A stretch of DNA of 64,000 bases from an uncultured Alistipes sp. (GTDB taxonomy: Bacteria; Bacteroidota; Bacteroidia; Bacteroidales; Rikenellaceae): the NCBI GenBank assembly GCA_910576555.1, contig CAJTIY010000001.1, forward strand, positions 248,001-312,000. The letters are read 5' to 3'. Made by a program: the position numbers and the translations under genes. The notes beneath the pieces are model-generated. The model made no database searches. It had not been told where the DNA came from and was given only the letters and a program-made list of their open reading frames with translations. Below, one piece after another: positions 34,292 through 43,142 of the stretch; the first letter of the stretch is position 1, and the number at the start of each line of letters is the position of its first letter.

Positions 34292-35724
34292 TTGATGAAA
34301 AAGAGTTGAATCAATCCGAAAATCTCCAGACGCCCCAGCAGCATCAGCAGCGTGCTCGTGAAGCGGAACGCTCCCGGCACGGCCGCGAAGTTATCCATCG
34401 AACCCACCTCGCCGAAACCGGGCCCCACATTGCCGATGCAGGCCACGGCACCCGTGAAGCCTGTCGTAAGGTCGACGCCGAACAGCGTGCCGAGCGTCGT
34501 ACCCAGCAGGATCAGCATCAGATAGGCGACGATGAACACCGTGACCGAATGGAGGAACTCGTTCTCCTGAACGACGCCGTCGAGCCGCACGCGCAGCACG
34601 GCATTGGGGTGCTGCTGCTGCCGCATGCGCAGGCGCATCATCTTGCCCGCCAGCACCAGCCGGTTGACCTTGATACCGCCCGACGTCGACCCGGCACATG
34701 CGCAAACGAGCGACCCGAAGATCAGCAGGATCACCGCGAACGGCGTCCAGAGGTTGGTATCGGCCGTAGCGAAACCCGTGGTGGTCACCAGCGAGACGAA
34801 CTGGAACAGCGCATAGCGGAACGAAGTCAGGAACGAAGGGTAGATGTCGGCGGCATAGATGCTCACGGCGATGAGGAATCCCCCGCCGAGCAGCACGCCG
34901 AAGTACCAGCGCGAGACCTCCGATCGGAACATATTTTCGCGCTTGCCGATCACCGTGGCGTATATGAGGCCGAAATGGACGCCCGCAAGCGCCATCGCAC
35001 ATCCCAGAATGGCCTCGATCGCCGCACTGTCGTAGTAGGCGATCGAAGCGTTCTTGGTCGAGAATCCGCAGGTGGCGCAGGCCGACATGGCGTGGCAGAG
35101 GGATTCGAACCAGTTCATGCCCGCGAGCTTGAGCAGCAGGGTGGTGATGACCGTCAGTCCGACGTAGACCACCAGCAGGATGCGGACGATGATCTGCGTG
35201 CGATAATGGAAATTGTCTTTGGCCAGCGACGAGAGTTCGACGTTGGAGAGCGTCATCCGGTTACGGCCCAGCGTGGGGAGGATCACCAGTGCGAACATCA
35301 CTACGCCCATACCGCCGATCCACGCCGAGGACATGCGCCAGAACTGGAGACCGCGCGGCAGCTCCTCGATGTTGTTGAGGATCGTGGCGCCGGTGGTCGT
35401 GAAGCCCGACACGCTCTCGAACCACGCGTTGAGCAGGTTGAACTCCCCGCCCCAGATCAGGTAGGGGAACGTCCCCACGACGCAGGCCACGAGCCATGCC
35501 CCCACGACGATGCAGAAGCCCTCCTTGATGGTGATCTGCGCGCGGCGCTCGACGAAGATCAGCGGAAAGGCCCCCAGCAGCACCGTGAGCAGTCCCGAGA
35601 GCAGCAGGGGATAGAACGCCGAGTCGAAGCCGTTGACGCAGGAGATACCTGCCGACAACAGCATGAACGACGCGATGAACAGCAACACGCCGCCGACATT
35701 GCGCATGACGACATCCACTCTCAT
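34279..35724 (-). CDS. trkH: Potassium uptake transporter subunit TrkH
   Basis: A 481-residue membrane protein with the four pore repeats of the Trk/Ktr family, each with a selectivity-filter-like loop: SVSGFTTTGATIL, SACATCGFSTKNAS, SLVTTTGFATADTN and ACIGNVGPGFGEVG. It forms the K+ pore in the inner membrane and normally works with a cytosolic TrkA subunit, which is not in this window. It starts seven bases after an orphan membrane sensor-like gene and overlaps the SPOR gene by 13 bases, so the three form one operon. Confidence 0.95.
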   Translation of the reverse strand: MRVDVVMRNVGGVLLFIASFMLLSAGISCVNGFDSAFYPLLLSGLLTVLLGAFPLIFVERRAQITIKEGFCIVVGAWLVACVVGTFPYLIWGGEFNLLNAWFESVSGFTTTGATILNNIEELPRGLQFWRMSSAWIGGMGVVMFALVILPTLGRNRMTLSNVELSSLAKDNFHYRTQIIVRILLVVYVGLTVITTLLLKLAGMNWFESLCHAMSACATCGFSTKNASIAYYDSAAIEAILGCAMALAGVHFGLIYATVIGKRENMFRSEVSRWYFGVLLGGGFLIAVSIYAADIYPSFLTSFRYALFQFVSLVTTTGFATADTNLWTPFAVILLIFGSLVCACAGSTSGGIKVNRLVLAGKMMRLRMRQQQHPNAVLRVRLDGVVQENEFLHSVTVFIVAYLMLILLGTTLGTLFGVDLTTGFTGAVACIGNVGPGFGEVGSMDNFAAVPGAFRFTSTLLMLLGRLEIFGLIQLFFIKWWR

Positions 35725-35731
35725 AGGCGCA

Positions 35732-36523
35732 TCAGCATTCGCTCCGGTCGGCCCGGGTCGTCAGGGATTCGATCTTCTCGCGCAGCTGCTCCATTTCGTC
35801 CTTGCAGTCGGCCTTCACCGCAAAGGGCATGCGGTAGGCGATCCAGTCGCCGAGCGCCTTGTTCATACGCACCACCGGATCGACGCAGTAGATCGACACG
35901 AAGTAAAAGAGCATGAGCACGATGGCGATCATCACGACCACGGAGATGAGCACCGGGGTCACCGCCCGGTAGGCGTTTTTCTTCATCTGCTCCGTACGCG
36001 GCGCGAGCGAGCTCTGCGTCGAGGTCATGTAGCTCTTCACGGCAGCCGTGAGGCGCGAATAGAGCGCCTCGTATTCGCTCGCATACCATATGCCGCCCAG
36101 CGAATCGGCCGGCAATACGGCATTGCGCCATACCGTCGAATCCCGCGCGGGCGACGACTCGGCCGCAAGAAAGTTGTCGGTCAGCACCCGCATTTCGGTC
36201 ACGGCGAAGGCCAGCGAATCGAGAAACGACTTCTCGAGCGCTTCGCTCTGGGCCACCAGCAACGTATTCTCGAGCCGGTCCATGCAGGCGCGGCAGAGAC
36301 TGTCGTAGGAGCGGTCGCCGAACACCGAGCGGCGGATCAGCGCCACGTTCTGGTCGTGCGCCGCATCCAGCATGCCCTTCGCCAGCTCGATGTTGCGGCG
36401 GTTGGCCTTGAGGATCTCGTCCGTATCGCGGCTCAGATGGCCCAGCTCGACGAACGAAATCATCCCCGAAAAAAAGAGCAGGCAGACGATGCTCAAGAAT
36501 CCGATCGTCACTCTTCTGCGCAT
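35732..36523 (-). CDS. Orphan membrane sensor module (four-helix-bundle plus HAMP-like), no output domain
   Basis: A 263-residue protein with two membrane segments (residues about 6-26 and 187-212) enclosing a helical periplasmic domain. After the second segment comes a HAMP-like stretch (DPVVRMNKALGDWIAYRM ... DEMEQLREKIESL), and the protein then ends. This is the sensing half of a chemoreceptor or histidine kinase without kinase or methyl-accepting output. It is first in the operon with trkH and the SPOR protein. It may sense envelope state and act by protein contact; that is speculation. No closer family is recognised. Confidence 0.7.
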   Translation of the reverse strand: MRRRVTIGFLSIVCLLFFSGMISFVELGHLSRDTDEILKANRRNIELAKGMLDAAHDQNVALIRRSVFGDRSYDSLCRACMDRLENTLLVAQSEALEKSFLDSLAFAVTEMRVLTDNFLAAESSPARDSTVWRNAVLPADSLGGIWYASEYEALYSRLTAAVKSYMTSTQSSLAPRTEQMKKNAYRAVTPVLISVVVMIAIVLMLFYFVSIYCVDPVVRMNKALGDWIAYRMPFAVKADCKDEMEQLREKIESLTTRADRSEC

Positions 36524-36624
36524 ATCCTATCTTTTTAAATCCATGTACTTTATCGGCCGTCGCCGGAACCCGTCCGGCCGTTTCCGGCAAATATAGGTAT
36601 TAATTCCCGAAAAAACGAACGGCA

Positions 36625-37923
36625 TCATCCGAGAATTTCGCCCGCCAGATCGTGCGCCTCGTCCATCGCGCCGAGCCGCACGCGGCAGATCGTGTTGACG
36701 CGCGCAGCGTCGTAGGGCGCCTTCACGCGGCGGTAGCTGCCCGTGAATCCGAACATCAAGCCGTCGCGGCGGGTGCTCTCGAAGAGCACCGTATCCTCGC
36801 GTCCGATCGCCGCCGAGCAATAGTCGGCATGCAGCCGCGCGCAGAGGGTCTCCAGCTCGGCGACGCGTCGCGTCGCCACCGAGGCCTGCACCTTGCCGGG
36901 CAGATCGACGGCCGGCGTACCGGGCCGCTCCGAGAAGGGGAAGATGTGGAGGAACGAAGGCCGCAGACGCTCCAGAAAATCGTAGGTCTCACGGAACTCC
37001 GCCTCCGTCTCGCCGGGAAAGCCGACGATCACGTCGATTCCGATGAACACATCGGACATGGCGCAGCGCACGGCTTCGATCCGCTCGGCGAAACGGGCCG
37101 TCGTATACCGGCGGCGCATCAGACCGAGGATGCGGTCCGAACCGCTCTGCAGCGGCACGTGGAAGTGGGGCATGAACTTAGGCGACGCGGCGCAGAACGC
37201 CACGATGGAATCGGTCAGCAGGTTGGGTTCGATCGACGAAATGCGGTAGCGCTCGATCCCCTCCACACCCTCGAGCGCCCGCAGCAGGTCGAGGAACGTC
37301 TCGCCCGTCGTGCGGCCGAAGTCGCCCGTGTTGACCCCCGTCAGGACGATCTCCTTCTGCCCGGCCGCCGCGATCCGCCGCGCCTCCTCCACGATCTCGG
37401 CGATGGGCTGGTTGCGGCTCGCACCGCGGGCATAGTGGATCGTGCAGTAGGCGCAGCAATAGTCGCAGCCGTCCTGCACCTTGAGGAAAGTACGCGTGCG
37501 GTCGCCGCCCGAAAAGGCCGCGAAGAAGGAGGTCAGCTCGTCCGTATCACAGCTGTAGACCTGCGTGCGGCCCTTGCCCGCGAGCGCCGTCACGCGCCGG
37601 AACAGCTCGCCCTTGTCGTTGTTGCTCAACACCAGATCGACCCCTTCGATCGCGGCGATCTCCTGCGGCTTGAGCTGCGCGTAGCACCCCGTCACGGCGA
37701 TGATCGCCTGCGGATTGCGGCGATGCAGCCTGCGGATCAGGTTGCGGCACTTCTTGTCGGCATGCTCGGTCACCGAGCAGCTGTTGACGACGCATATGTC
37801 GGCCTCGGCCGTGGGGGCCACGCGGACGAATCCGCCCTGCTCGAACTGGCGGGCGAGGGTCGAACTCTCCGAAAAGTTGAGCTTGCAGCCGAGGGTATGA
37901 AAACTTACTCTGCGCGATTGCAT
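36625..37923 (-). CDS. mtaB: tRNA (t6A37) methylthiotransferase MtaB
   Basis: A 432-residue radical-SAM enzyme that converts t6A37 of tRNA to ms2t6A. The N-terminal UPF0004 domain (MQSRRVSFHTLGCKLNFSES) contributes three Cys for one [4Fe-4S] cluster. The radical SAM motif CDYCCAYC binds the second. A C-terminal TRAM-like domain follows (REDTVLFESTRRDGLMFGFT). The motif TLGCKLNFSE distinguishes MtaB from MiaB and RimO. The start at 37923 is chosen because the conserved N-terminus begins there. Confidence 0.93.
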   Translation of the reverse strand: MQSRRVSFHTLGCKLNFSESSTLARQFEQGGFVRVAPTAEADICVVNSCSVTEHADKKCRNLIRRLHRRNPQAIIAVTGCYAQLKPQEIAAIEGVDLVLSNNDKGELFRRVTALAGKGRTQVYSCDTDELTSFFAAFSGGDRTRTFLKVQDGCDYCCAYCTIHYARGASRNQPIAEIVEEARRIAAAGQKEIVLTGVNTGDFGRTTGETFLDLLRALEGVEGIERYRISSIEPNLLTDSIVAFCAASPKFMPHFHVPLQSGSDRILGLMRRRYTTARFAERIEAVRCAMSDVFIGIDVIVGFPGETEAEFRETYDFLERLRPSFLHIFPFSERPGTPAVDLPGKVQASVATRRVAELETLCARLHADYCSAAIGREDTVLFESTRRDGLMFGFTGSYRRVKAPYDAARVNTICRVRLGAMDEAHDLAGEILG

Positions 37924-38099
37924 GGAATCCGGTCGTTGGTTTGATGCCGCGAAATTACGAAAAAGGCGGCAATAATCGCTCCGCATCCGAAAAAAGGTCG
38001 CGCACGCACGCCCTGCGGCCGGTGCCCGGCTGCGGAACGCACCTCCTCCGCAGGGGCCGATTCCGCCGCTCGGCATGCCGTTTTCTCGAATAAAAAACG

Positions 38100-38107
38100 T
38101 ACATTTG
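38100..38107 (+). promoter_or_regulatory. Promoter -7 box of the metal ABC permease
   Basis: TACATTTG fits TAnnTTTG, 22 bases before the ATG at 38129. The interval 37924-38099 has no other feature. Confidence 0.6.
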
Positions 38108-38128
38108 CGCGCTATTGATCATAAAGGC

Positions 38129-38941
38129 ATGGAATTCTTCAGCGATCTGTTCCGCTTCGGCTATCTCTCCAACGCGTTGTGGGCCTGCGTGCTTTCGGGC
38201 ATCGCCTGCGGTCTGGTGGGCACCTACGTCGTCTGCCGGCGCACGGTGTTCCTCGCCGGAGGCATCACCCACGCCTCGTTCGGCGGACTGGGCATCGCCT
38301 TCTACCTCGGCACCAACCCGATTCTCGGTGCGCTGCTCTTCGCCGTGCTCTCGGCGCTGGGCATCGAGTGGGCGGGCAGCCGGGGCCGCATCCGCGAAGA
38401 TTCGGCCATCGGCATCATCTGGTCTGTGGGCATGGCCGTCGGCGCGCTCTTCATGAGCCTGCGCCCGGGCTATACGTCGGGAGATCTGGCCGCCTACCTG
38501 TTCGGCAGCATCGTCACCGTCACACGCGACGACGTCGCGGCGCTCGCGGCGCTCACGCTGCTGCTCGTCGCGGGCGCGGCGCTGTGGCTGCGTCCGGTGA
38601 TGTACGTCGCCTTCGACCGCGACTTCGCCCGCAGCAGGGGCATCGCCGTGCGGACGATCTCCTATCTGATGTCGGCGCTCGTGGCCGTCGCGATCGTCCT
38701 TTCGATCCGCATCATGGGCATCGTGCTGCTCATCTCGCTGCTGACGCTGCCCGTCGCGATCGTCAACACGCTCTCGCGCGACTTCCGCACGCTGGCCATC
38801 GCTGCGCCGGCCGTCGCCGTGGCGGGTAACGTCGCGGGACTCGCCGCCAGTTACACCTTCGAAGTTCCGCCGGGGGCTGCCGTAATATTCACGCTCGCCT
38901 TTGCGTTGGTTTGCGTAAAATTGTTAACTTTGCGAAGCTAA
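38129..38941 (+). CDS. Metal (zinc/manganese) ABC transporter permease, ZnuB-like
   Basis: A 270-residue inner-membrane protein with about eight hydrophobic segments and the ABC-3 family motifs (SGIACGLVGTYVVCRRTVFL; GGITHASFGGLGIAFYLG). It should form the channel for Zn2+ or Mn2+ uptake with an ATPase and a binding protein, neither of which lies next to it. The solitary arrangement is seen in Bacteroidetes. The promoter of the next gene lies inside its last codons. Confidence 0.88.
   Translation: MEFFSDLFRFGYLSNALWACVLSGIACGLVGTYVVCRRTVFLAGGITHASFGGLGIAFYLGTNPILGALLFAVLSALGIEWAGSRGRIREDSAIGIIWSVGMAVGALFMSLRPGYTSGDLAAYLFGSIVTVTRDDVAALAALTLLLVAGAALWLRPVMYVAFDRDFARSRGIAVRTISYLMSALVAVAIVLSIRIMGIVLLISLLTLPVAIVNTLSRDFRTLAIAAPAVAVAGNVAGLAASYTFEVPPGAAVIFTLAFALVCVKLLTLRS
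38925..38932 (+). promoter_or_regulatory. Promoter -7 box of the LptF/LptG-family gene
   Basis: TAACTTTG, inside the last codons of the permease gene and 26 bases before the next ATG. A TTTGCG/TTGCG-rich stretch upstream can serve as the -33 element. Confidence 0.6.
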
Positions 38942-38957
38942 AACCGTCCTCCGAAGC

Positions 38958-40475
38958 ATGAAAACCATCCACAAACACGTGCTGAAGTCCTACTTGGGAC
39001 CGATGGTGCTCACGTTCTTCATCGTGATGTTCATCCTGATGATGAACATCGTGTGGCGGTACATCGACGAGCTGGTCGGCAAGGGTTTGAGCGCCGGGAT
39101 CATCATCGAGCTGATGACCTACTTCATGGCCAACATGATCCCGATGGGTCTGCCGCTCGCGACGCTGCTGGCGGCGATCATGACGATGGGCAACTTGGGC
39201 GAAAACTACGAGCTGCTGGCCATGAAGTCGGCCGGCATGTCGCTGCTGCGCATCACCAAGCCGCTGATCGTCGTGGTCTTCATCGTGTCGGTGGGCAGCT
39301 TCTTCATCGGCAACAACCTCGTGCCCTACGCCAACAAGAAGATCTACAGCCTGCTCTACGACATCAAGCAGCAGAAGCAGACGCTCGAATTCCAAGACGG
39401 CCTCTTCTTCAACGGCATCGACAACATGTCGATCCGCGTGGGCCGTCAGGACCCCGAGACGCATCTGCTCACCGACGTGCTGATCTACGACAACCGCGAG
39501 GCCAACGGCAACATGAAGACCATCGTGGCCGACTCGGGCTACATCCGCCTCTCGGACGACAAACGCTTCCTGCTGGTGGAGCTCTACCGGGGCGAACTCT
39601 ACGAACAGACCCGCAACAGCCTGTGGTATACCAAGAGCGCGCTGCGCCACCACACGTTCGACCTCCAGAAACAGAGCATCGCGATGGAGGGCTTCGCGAT
39701 GGAGCGCTCCGACGCCAACGACTTCTCGAACAGCCAGACGAAGAACATCGCCGAGCTGCAGCACGACATCGATTCGCTGGAGCTCACGGTCAACTCGGCG
39801 ACGACGCGTTCGTACGAACCGCTGCTCAAGGAGCAGATCTTCTCGTTCGACGCCAGCGTACTGCCCCAGCCCGACAGCCTGCGCATCGACAAGAGCCGCT
39901 TCGGCGATCTGCAGACGCTCGACTCGATCGCGGCGCTCTCGCTGCGCGACAAGGAGCGCATCTGGAACCGGGCCCGCACCTCGGCCAAGAATTCGCGCTC
40001 GCTCTTCCGCTTCGACGAGTCGACGGCGAAGGATGCGCTCAACCAGCTCTACCGCTCGAAGGTCAACTGGCACAAGAAGGTATCGCTGCCCGTCTCGATC
40101 CTCATCTTCTTCCTGATCGGCGCACCGCTCGGCGCGATCATCCGGCGCGGCGGTCTGGGACTTCCGGTGGTCGTGTCGGTGATCTTCTTCGTCATCTACT
40201 ACATGATCAGCAGCACGGGCGAGAAGATGACCAAAGAGGGTACGTGGGACGCCATCTACGGCATGTGGCTCTCGACCGCCATCCTCCTGCCCATCGCAGC
40301 CTACCTGACCTATAAGGCCACCAACGACTCGTCGCTGCTCGACACCGACTGGTATGCGGGCAAGATCAAGGCGCTCCTCGATCGGATCGCCCCGAAATTC
40401 GCCGGACTGAAAAAACTGAAAAACGCTATAAAACTCAAACGCAATGGGAACCAGCACGATACTGAACAGCGTTGA
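38958..40475 (+). CDS. LptF/LptG-family lipopolysaccharide export permease
   Basis: A 505-residue inner-membrane protein with three membrane segments at each end and a large periplasmic beta-jellyroll between them, the YjgP/YjgQ arrangement. The N-terminus (LKSYLGPMVLTFFIVMFILM; NLGENYELLAMKSAGMSLLR) and C-terminus (IFFLIGAPLGAIIRRGGLGL) hold the conserved motifs. It moves LPS from the inner membrane into the Lpt bridge with LptB2. The periplasmic domain is extended by a helical insert (residues about 255-350), as in other Bacteroidetes. Its last 32 bases overlap ribBA in another frame. Confidence 0.9.
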   Translation: MKTIHKHVLKSYLGPMVLTFFIVMFILMMNIVWRYIDELVGKGLSAGIIIELMTYFMANMIPMGLPLATLLAAIMTMGNLGENYELLAMKSAGMSLLRITKPLIVVVFIVSVGSFFIGNNLVPYANKKIYSLLYDIKQQKQTLEFQDGLFFNGIDNMSIRVGRQDPETHLLTDVLIYDNREANGNMKTIVADSGYIRLSDDKRFLLVELYRGELYEQTRNSLWYTKSALRHHTFDLQKQSIAMEGFAMERSDANDFSNSQTKNIAELQHDIDSLELTVNSATTRSYEPLLKEQIFSFDASVLPQPDSLRIDKSRFGDLQTLDSIAALSLRDKERIWNRARTSAKNSRSLFRFDESTAKDALNQLYRSKVNWHKKVSLPVSILIFFLIGAPLGAIIRRGGLGLPVVVSVIFFVIYYMISSTGEKMTKEGTWDAIYGMWLSTAILLPIAAYLTYKATNDSSLLDTDWYAGKIKALLDRIAPKFAGLKKLKNAIKLKRNGNQHDTEQR

Positions 40476-41667
40476 AGAGGTCATCGAGGACTTCCGCAAC
40501 GGCAAGATCGTCATCGTCGTCGATGACGAAGACCGCGAAAACGAAGGCGACTTCATCGTCGCCGCGGAGAAGATCACGCCCGAAATCGTGAACTTCATGC
40601 TCAAGGAGGGCCGCGGCGTGCTCTGCGCGCCGCTTTCGGAGGAGCGTTGCGCCGAACTCGAACTCAACATGATGGAGCCCAACAACACCTCGCTGCTCGG
40701 CACGCCCTTCACGGTGACGGTCGACCTGCTGGGCAACGACTGCACGACAGGCGTCTCGATCCACGACCGTGCCGCCACGATCCGTGCGCTGGCCGACCCC
40801 GCGACGCGTCCGGCCGATCTGGGGCGTCCGGGCCACATCAACCCGCTGCGCGCCCGTCAGAAAGGAGTGCTGCGCCGCCCGGGCCACACCGAAGCGGCCG
40901 TCGATCTGGCCCGTCTGGCCGGGTTGCAGCCCGCCGGAGCGCTGATCGAAATCATGAACGAGGACGGCACGATGGCCCGCATGCCGCAACTGGTGAAGAT
41001 CGCCGAGAAGTTCGGGCTGAAGATGATCTCGATCGCCTCGCTGATCGCCTACCGGCTCCGCGAGGAGTCGCTCGTCGAGAAGGGCGAGACGGTGCCTCTG
41101 CCCACCGAATGGGGCGACTTCGCGATCACGCCCTTCCGTCAGAAGGCGAACGGCGTGGAGCACGTAGCCCTCACCAAAGGCACGTGGACGGCCGACGATC
41201 CGGTGCTGGTGCGCGTCCACTCGTCGTGCGCCACGGGCGACATCTTCGGGTCGTGCCGCTGCGACTGCGGCGACCAGTTGCACGAGGCGATGCGCATGAT
41301 CGAACGCGAAGGCCGCGGCGCCGTCGTCTACCTCCAGCAGGAGGGCCGCGGCATCGGCCTCTGCAACAAGATCCGCGCCTATAAGCTGCAGGACGAGGGT
41401 CTGGACACGGTCGACGCCAACCTGCGCCTCGGCTTCCGGGAAGACGAACGCGACTACGGCGTCGGAGCGAGCATCATCCGCGAGCTGGGCATCCAGCACA
41501 TGCGCCTGATGACCAACAACCCGCAGAAGCGTGCCGGACTGGAGGGCTATGGCATCTCGATCGACGAAATCGTACCGATCGTCATCGCCCCCAACGAGCA
41601 CAACCTCCGCTACCTGCGCACCAAAGAGGAGCGCATGCACCACACGCTGGGACTCGACAAAAAATAA
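40444..41667 (+). CDS. ribBA: Bifunctional riboflavin enzyme RibBA (DHBP synthase / GTP cyclohydrolase II)
   Basis: A 407-residue cytosolic enzyme that makes both starting compounds of riboflavin. The N-terminal half is DHBP synthase (VDDEDRENEGDFIVAAEKIT, and RPGHTEAAVDLARLAG). The C-terminal half is GTP cyclohydrolase II (VRVHSSCATGDIFGSCRCDC with the zinc cysteines; YLQQEGRGIGLCNKIRAYKL). Length and motifs are complete. It overlaps the LPS permease gene by 32 bases, so it is probably translated from the same message. No FMN riboswitch is visible. Confidence 0.96.
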   Translation: MGTSTILNSVEEVIEDFRNGKIVIVVDDEDRENEGDFIVAAEKITPEIVNFMLKEGRGVLCAPLSEERCAELELNMMEPNNTSLLGTPFTVTVDLLGNDCTTGVSIHDRAATIRALADPATRPADLGRPGHINPLRARQKGVLRRPGHTEAAVDLARLAGLQPAGALIEIMNEDGTMARMPQLVKIAEKFGLKMISIASLIAYRLREESLVEKGETVPLPTEWGDFAITPFRQKANGVEHVALTKGTWTADDPVLVRVHSSCATGDIFGSCRCDCGDQLHEAMRMIEREGRGAVVYLQQEGRGIGLCNKIRAYKLQDEGLDTVDANLRLGFREDERDYGVGASIIRELGIQHMRLMTNNPQKRAGLEGYGISIDEIVPIVIAPNEHNLRYLRTKEERMHHTLGLDKK

Positions 41668-41702
41668 CCGCGCAGCATGCCGCGAACCATACGACCGCCC
41701 CG

Positions 41703-41922
41703 ATGCACCTCCACCACATAGCCCTCTGACCGACCGTCTCGAGGAGCTCCGCGCCTTCTACCTCCGCTACTTCGGCTGCACGGGCGGCGAGAAGTACGTC
41801 AACCCTACCTGCGGACGGAGGGCCATCCGATCGTCGGCGAGCCTCGCACGAGCGGCGACGGCTACTTCGAGAACGTGGTCGAGGACCCCGACGGCAACCG
41901 GGTCGAAATAGTTGACAAATAG
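41703..41922 (+). pseudogene. VOC (glyoxalase-like) protein remnant
   Basis: The start MHLHHIAL and the segments TDRLEELRAFYLRYFGCTGG and GDGYFENVVEDPDGNRVEIV are characteristic of VOC metalloenzymes, but they lie in three frames and the middle (about 50 codons of a usual 125) is missing. The first shift follows CTCTG, where one G of a Trp codon seems lost. The end TAG is at 41920-41922. It is a dead gene between ribBA and fmt. Confidence 0.8.
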
Positions 41923-42045
41923 AGCAATCGCAGCCTGCGAAAAGGGTCCGGAACGCTTCGGACGACAGACCTGCGCCGCAGGATCTGCGATCCGCACGGT
42001 TTCGGCGGCCCATTCGTTTACTGCGCAAAAAAACACCGACAACCG

Positions 42046-43029
42046 ATGAATGCCAAAGAGATACGCATCGTCTTCATGGGTACGCCCGAATTCGCCGTAC
42101 CGTCGCTCCGCGCACTGGTCGAGGGGGGCTACAACGTCGTCGGCGTCGTCACGGCGCCCGACAAACCCGCAGGCCGCGGACAAAAGGTGCACGAAAGCGA
42201 CGTGAAGATCGCCGCACGCGAACTCGGACTTCCGATCTTCCAACCCGAAAAGCTGAAAGCCCCGGAGTTCATCGCGCAGATGGAGGCCCTGCGGCCCGAT
42301 CTGGGCATCGTCATCGCCTTCCGGATGCTGCCCGAGGCGATCTGGGCCCTGCCGCGGCTGGGCACGTTCAACCTCCACGCCTCGCTGCTGCCGCAATACC
42401 GCGGCGCGGCGCCGATCAACCGGGCAATCATCGACGGCGAGCGGGAGACGGGCGTGACGACATTCCTGCTCAACCGCGAGATCGACAAGGGTGCGATCCT
42501 CGGACAGGTGCGCGTGCCGATCGGTGCGGACGACGACTTCGGCTCGATGTACGAGAAACTGATGACGACGGGCACCGGACTGGTTTGCGACACGGTGGAA
42601 CGCATCGTCGCGGGCGACATTGACCCGATCGAACAGGAGCACATCGACGAGACGACGCTGCGGCCCGCACCCAAAATCTTCAAGGAGGACTGCCGGATCG
42701 ACTGGACCGCCGAAGGACGGCGCATCGTCGACTTCGTGCGCGGGCTGTCGCCCTATCCGGCGGCATGGAGCCCGCTCCGCCGCGACAGTGCCGAAGCCGG
42801 CAGCGCCAAGATCTTCCGCGTCCGGTTCTGCGCCGAAGCCCATGCCGGCACGACGCCCGGCACGATCGTCTCCGACGGCCGCGACACGGTGGCGGTCGCC
42901 TGCGCCGACGGCTGGATCGGAATCGACGAAATGCAGCTGGCCGGCAAGCGCCGCATGTCGGTCCGCGACCTGCTGCTGGGCTTCCGCGAGATCGAAAGCT
43001 ACCGGTTCGACGACGGCCGCACGCTGTGA
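42046..43029 (+). CDS. fmt: Methionyl-tRNA formyltransferase
   Basis: A 327-residue cytosolic enzyme that formylates initiator Met-tRNA from 10-formyl-THF. The N-terminal Rossmann domain starts IRIVFMGTPEFAVPSLRAL. The catalytic signature HASLLPQYRGAAPINRAI contains the SLLP loop. A C-terminal OB-like domain follows (SDGRDTVAVACADGWIGIDE). Length is typical. It ends in a bidirectional terminator shared with the convergent peroxiredoxin gene. Confidence 0.97.
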   Translation: MNAKEIRIVFMGTPEFAVPSLRALVEGGYNVVGVVTAPDKPAGRGQKVHESDVKIAARELGLPIFQPEKLKAPEFIAQMEALRPDLGIVIAFRMLPEAIWALPRLGTFNLHASLLPQYRGAAPINRAIIDGERETGVTTFLLNREIDKGAILGQVRVPIGADDDFGSMYEKLMTTGTGLVCDTVERIVAGDIDPIEQEHIDETTLRPAPKIFKEDCRIDWTAEGRRIVDFVRGLSPYPAAWSPLRRDSAEAGSAKIFRVRFCAEAHAGTTPGTIVSDGRDTVAVACADGWIGIDEMQLAGKRRMSVRDLLLGFREIESYRFDDGRTL

Positions 43030-43078
43030 CGCGTCGGCCCGGTCCGCCGAAGCCTCGGCGGCCAACCCAGCCCGCAAC

Positions 43079-43119
43079 CGAAAGAGGGTGTCTGCACTGA
43101 CGGCAGACACCCTCTTTCG
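43079..43119. terminator. Bidirectional terminator between fmt and the peroxiredoxin
   Basis: A perfect 17-bp stem (43079-43095 with 43103-43119) with a seven-base loop, between convergent genes. Confidence 0.85.
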
Positions 43120-43142
43120 TACGTTTGCGCCCCTACGAGGCC

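Noticed and set aside
40250..40460. FMN riboswitch in front of ribBA.
   Set aside because: The upstream bases are coding sequence of the LPS permease and lack the conserved FMN-element boxes.
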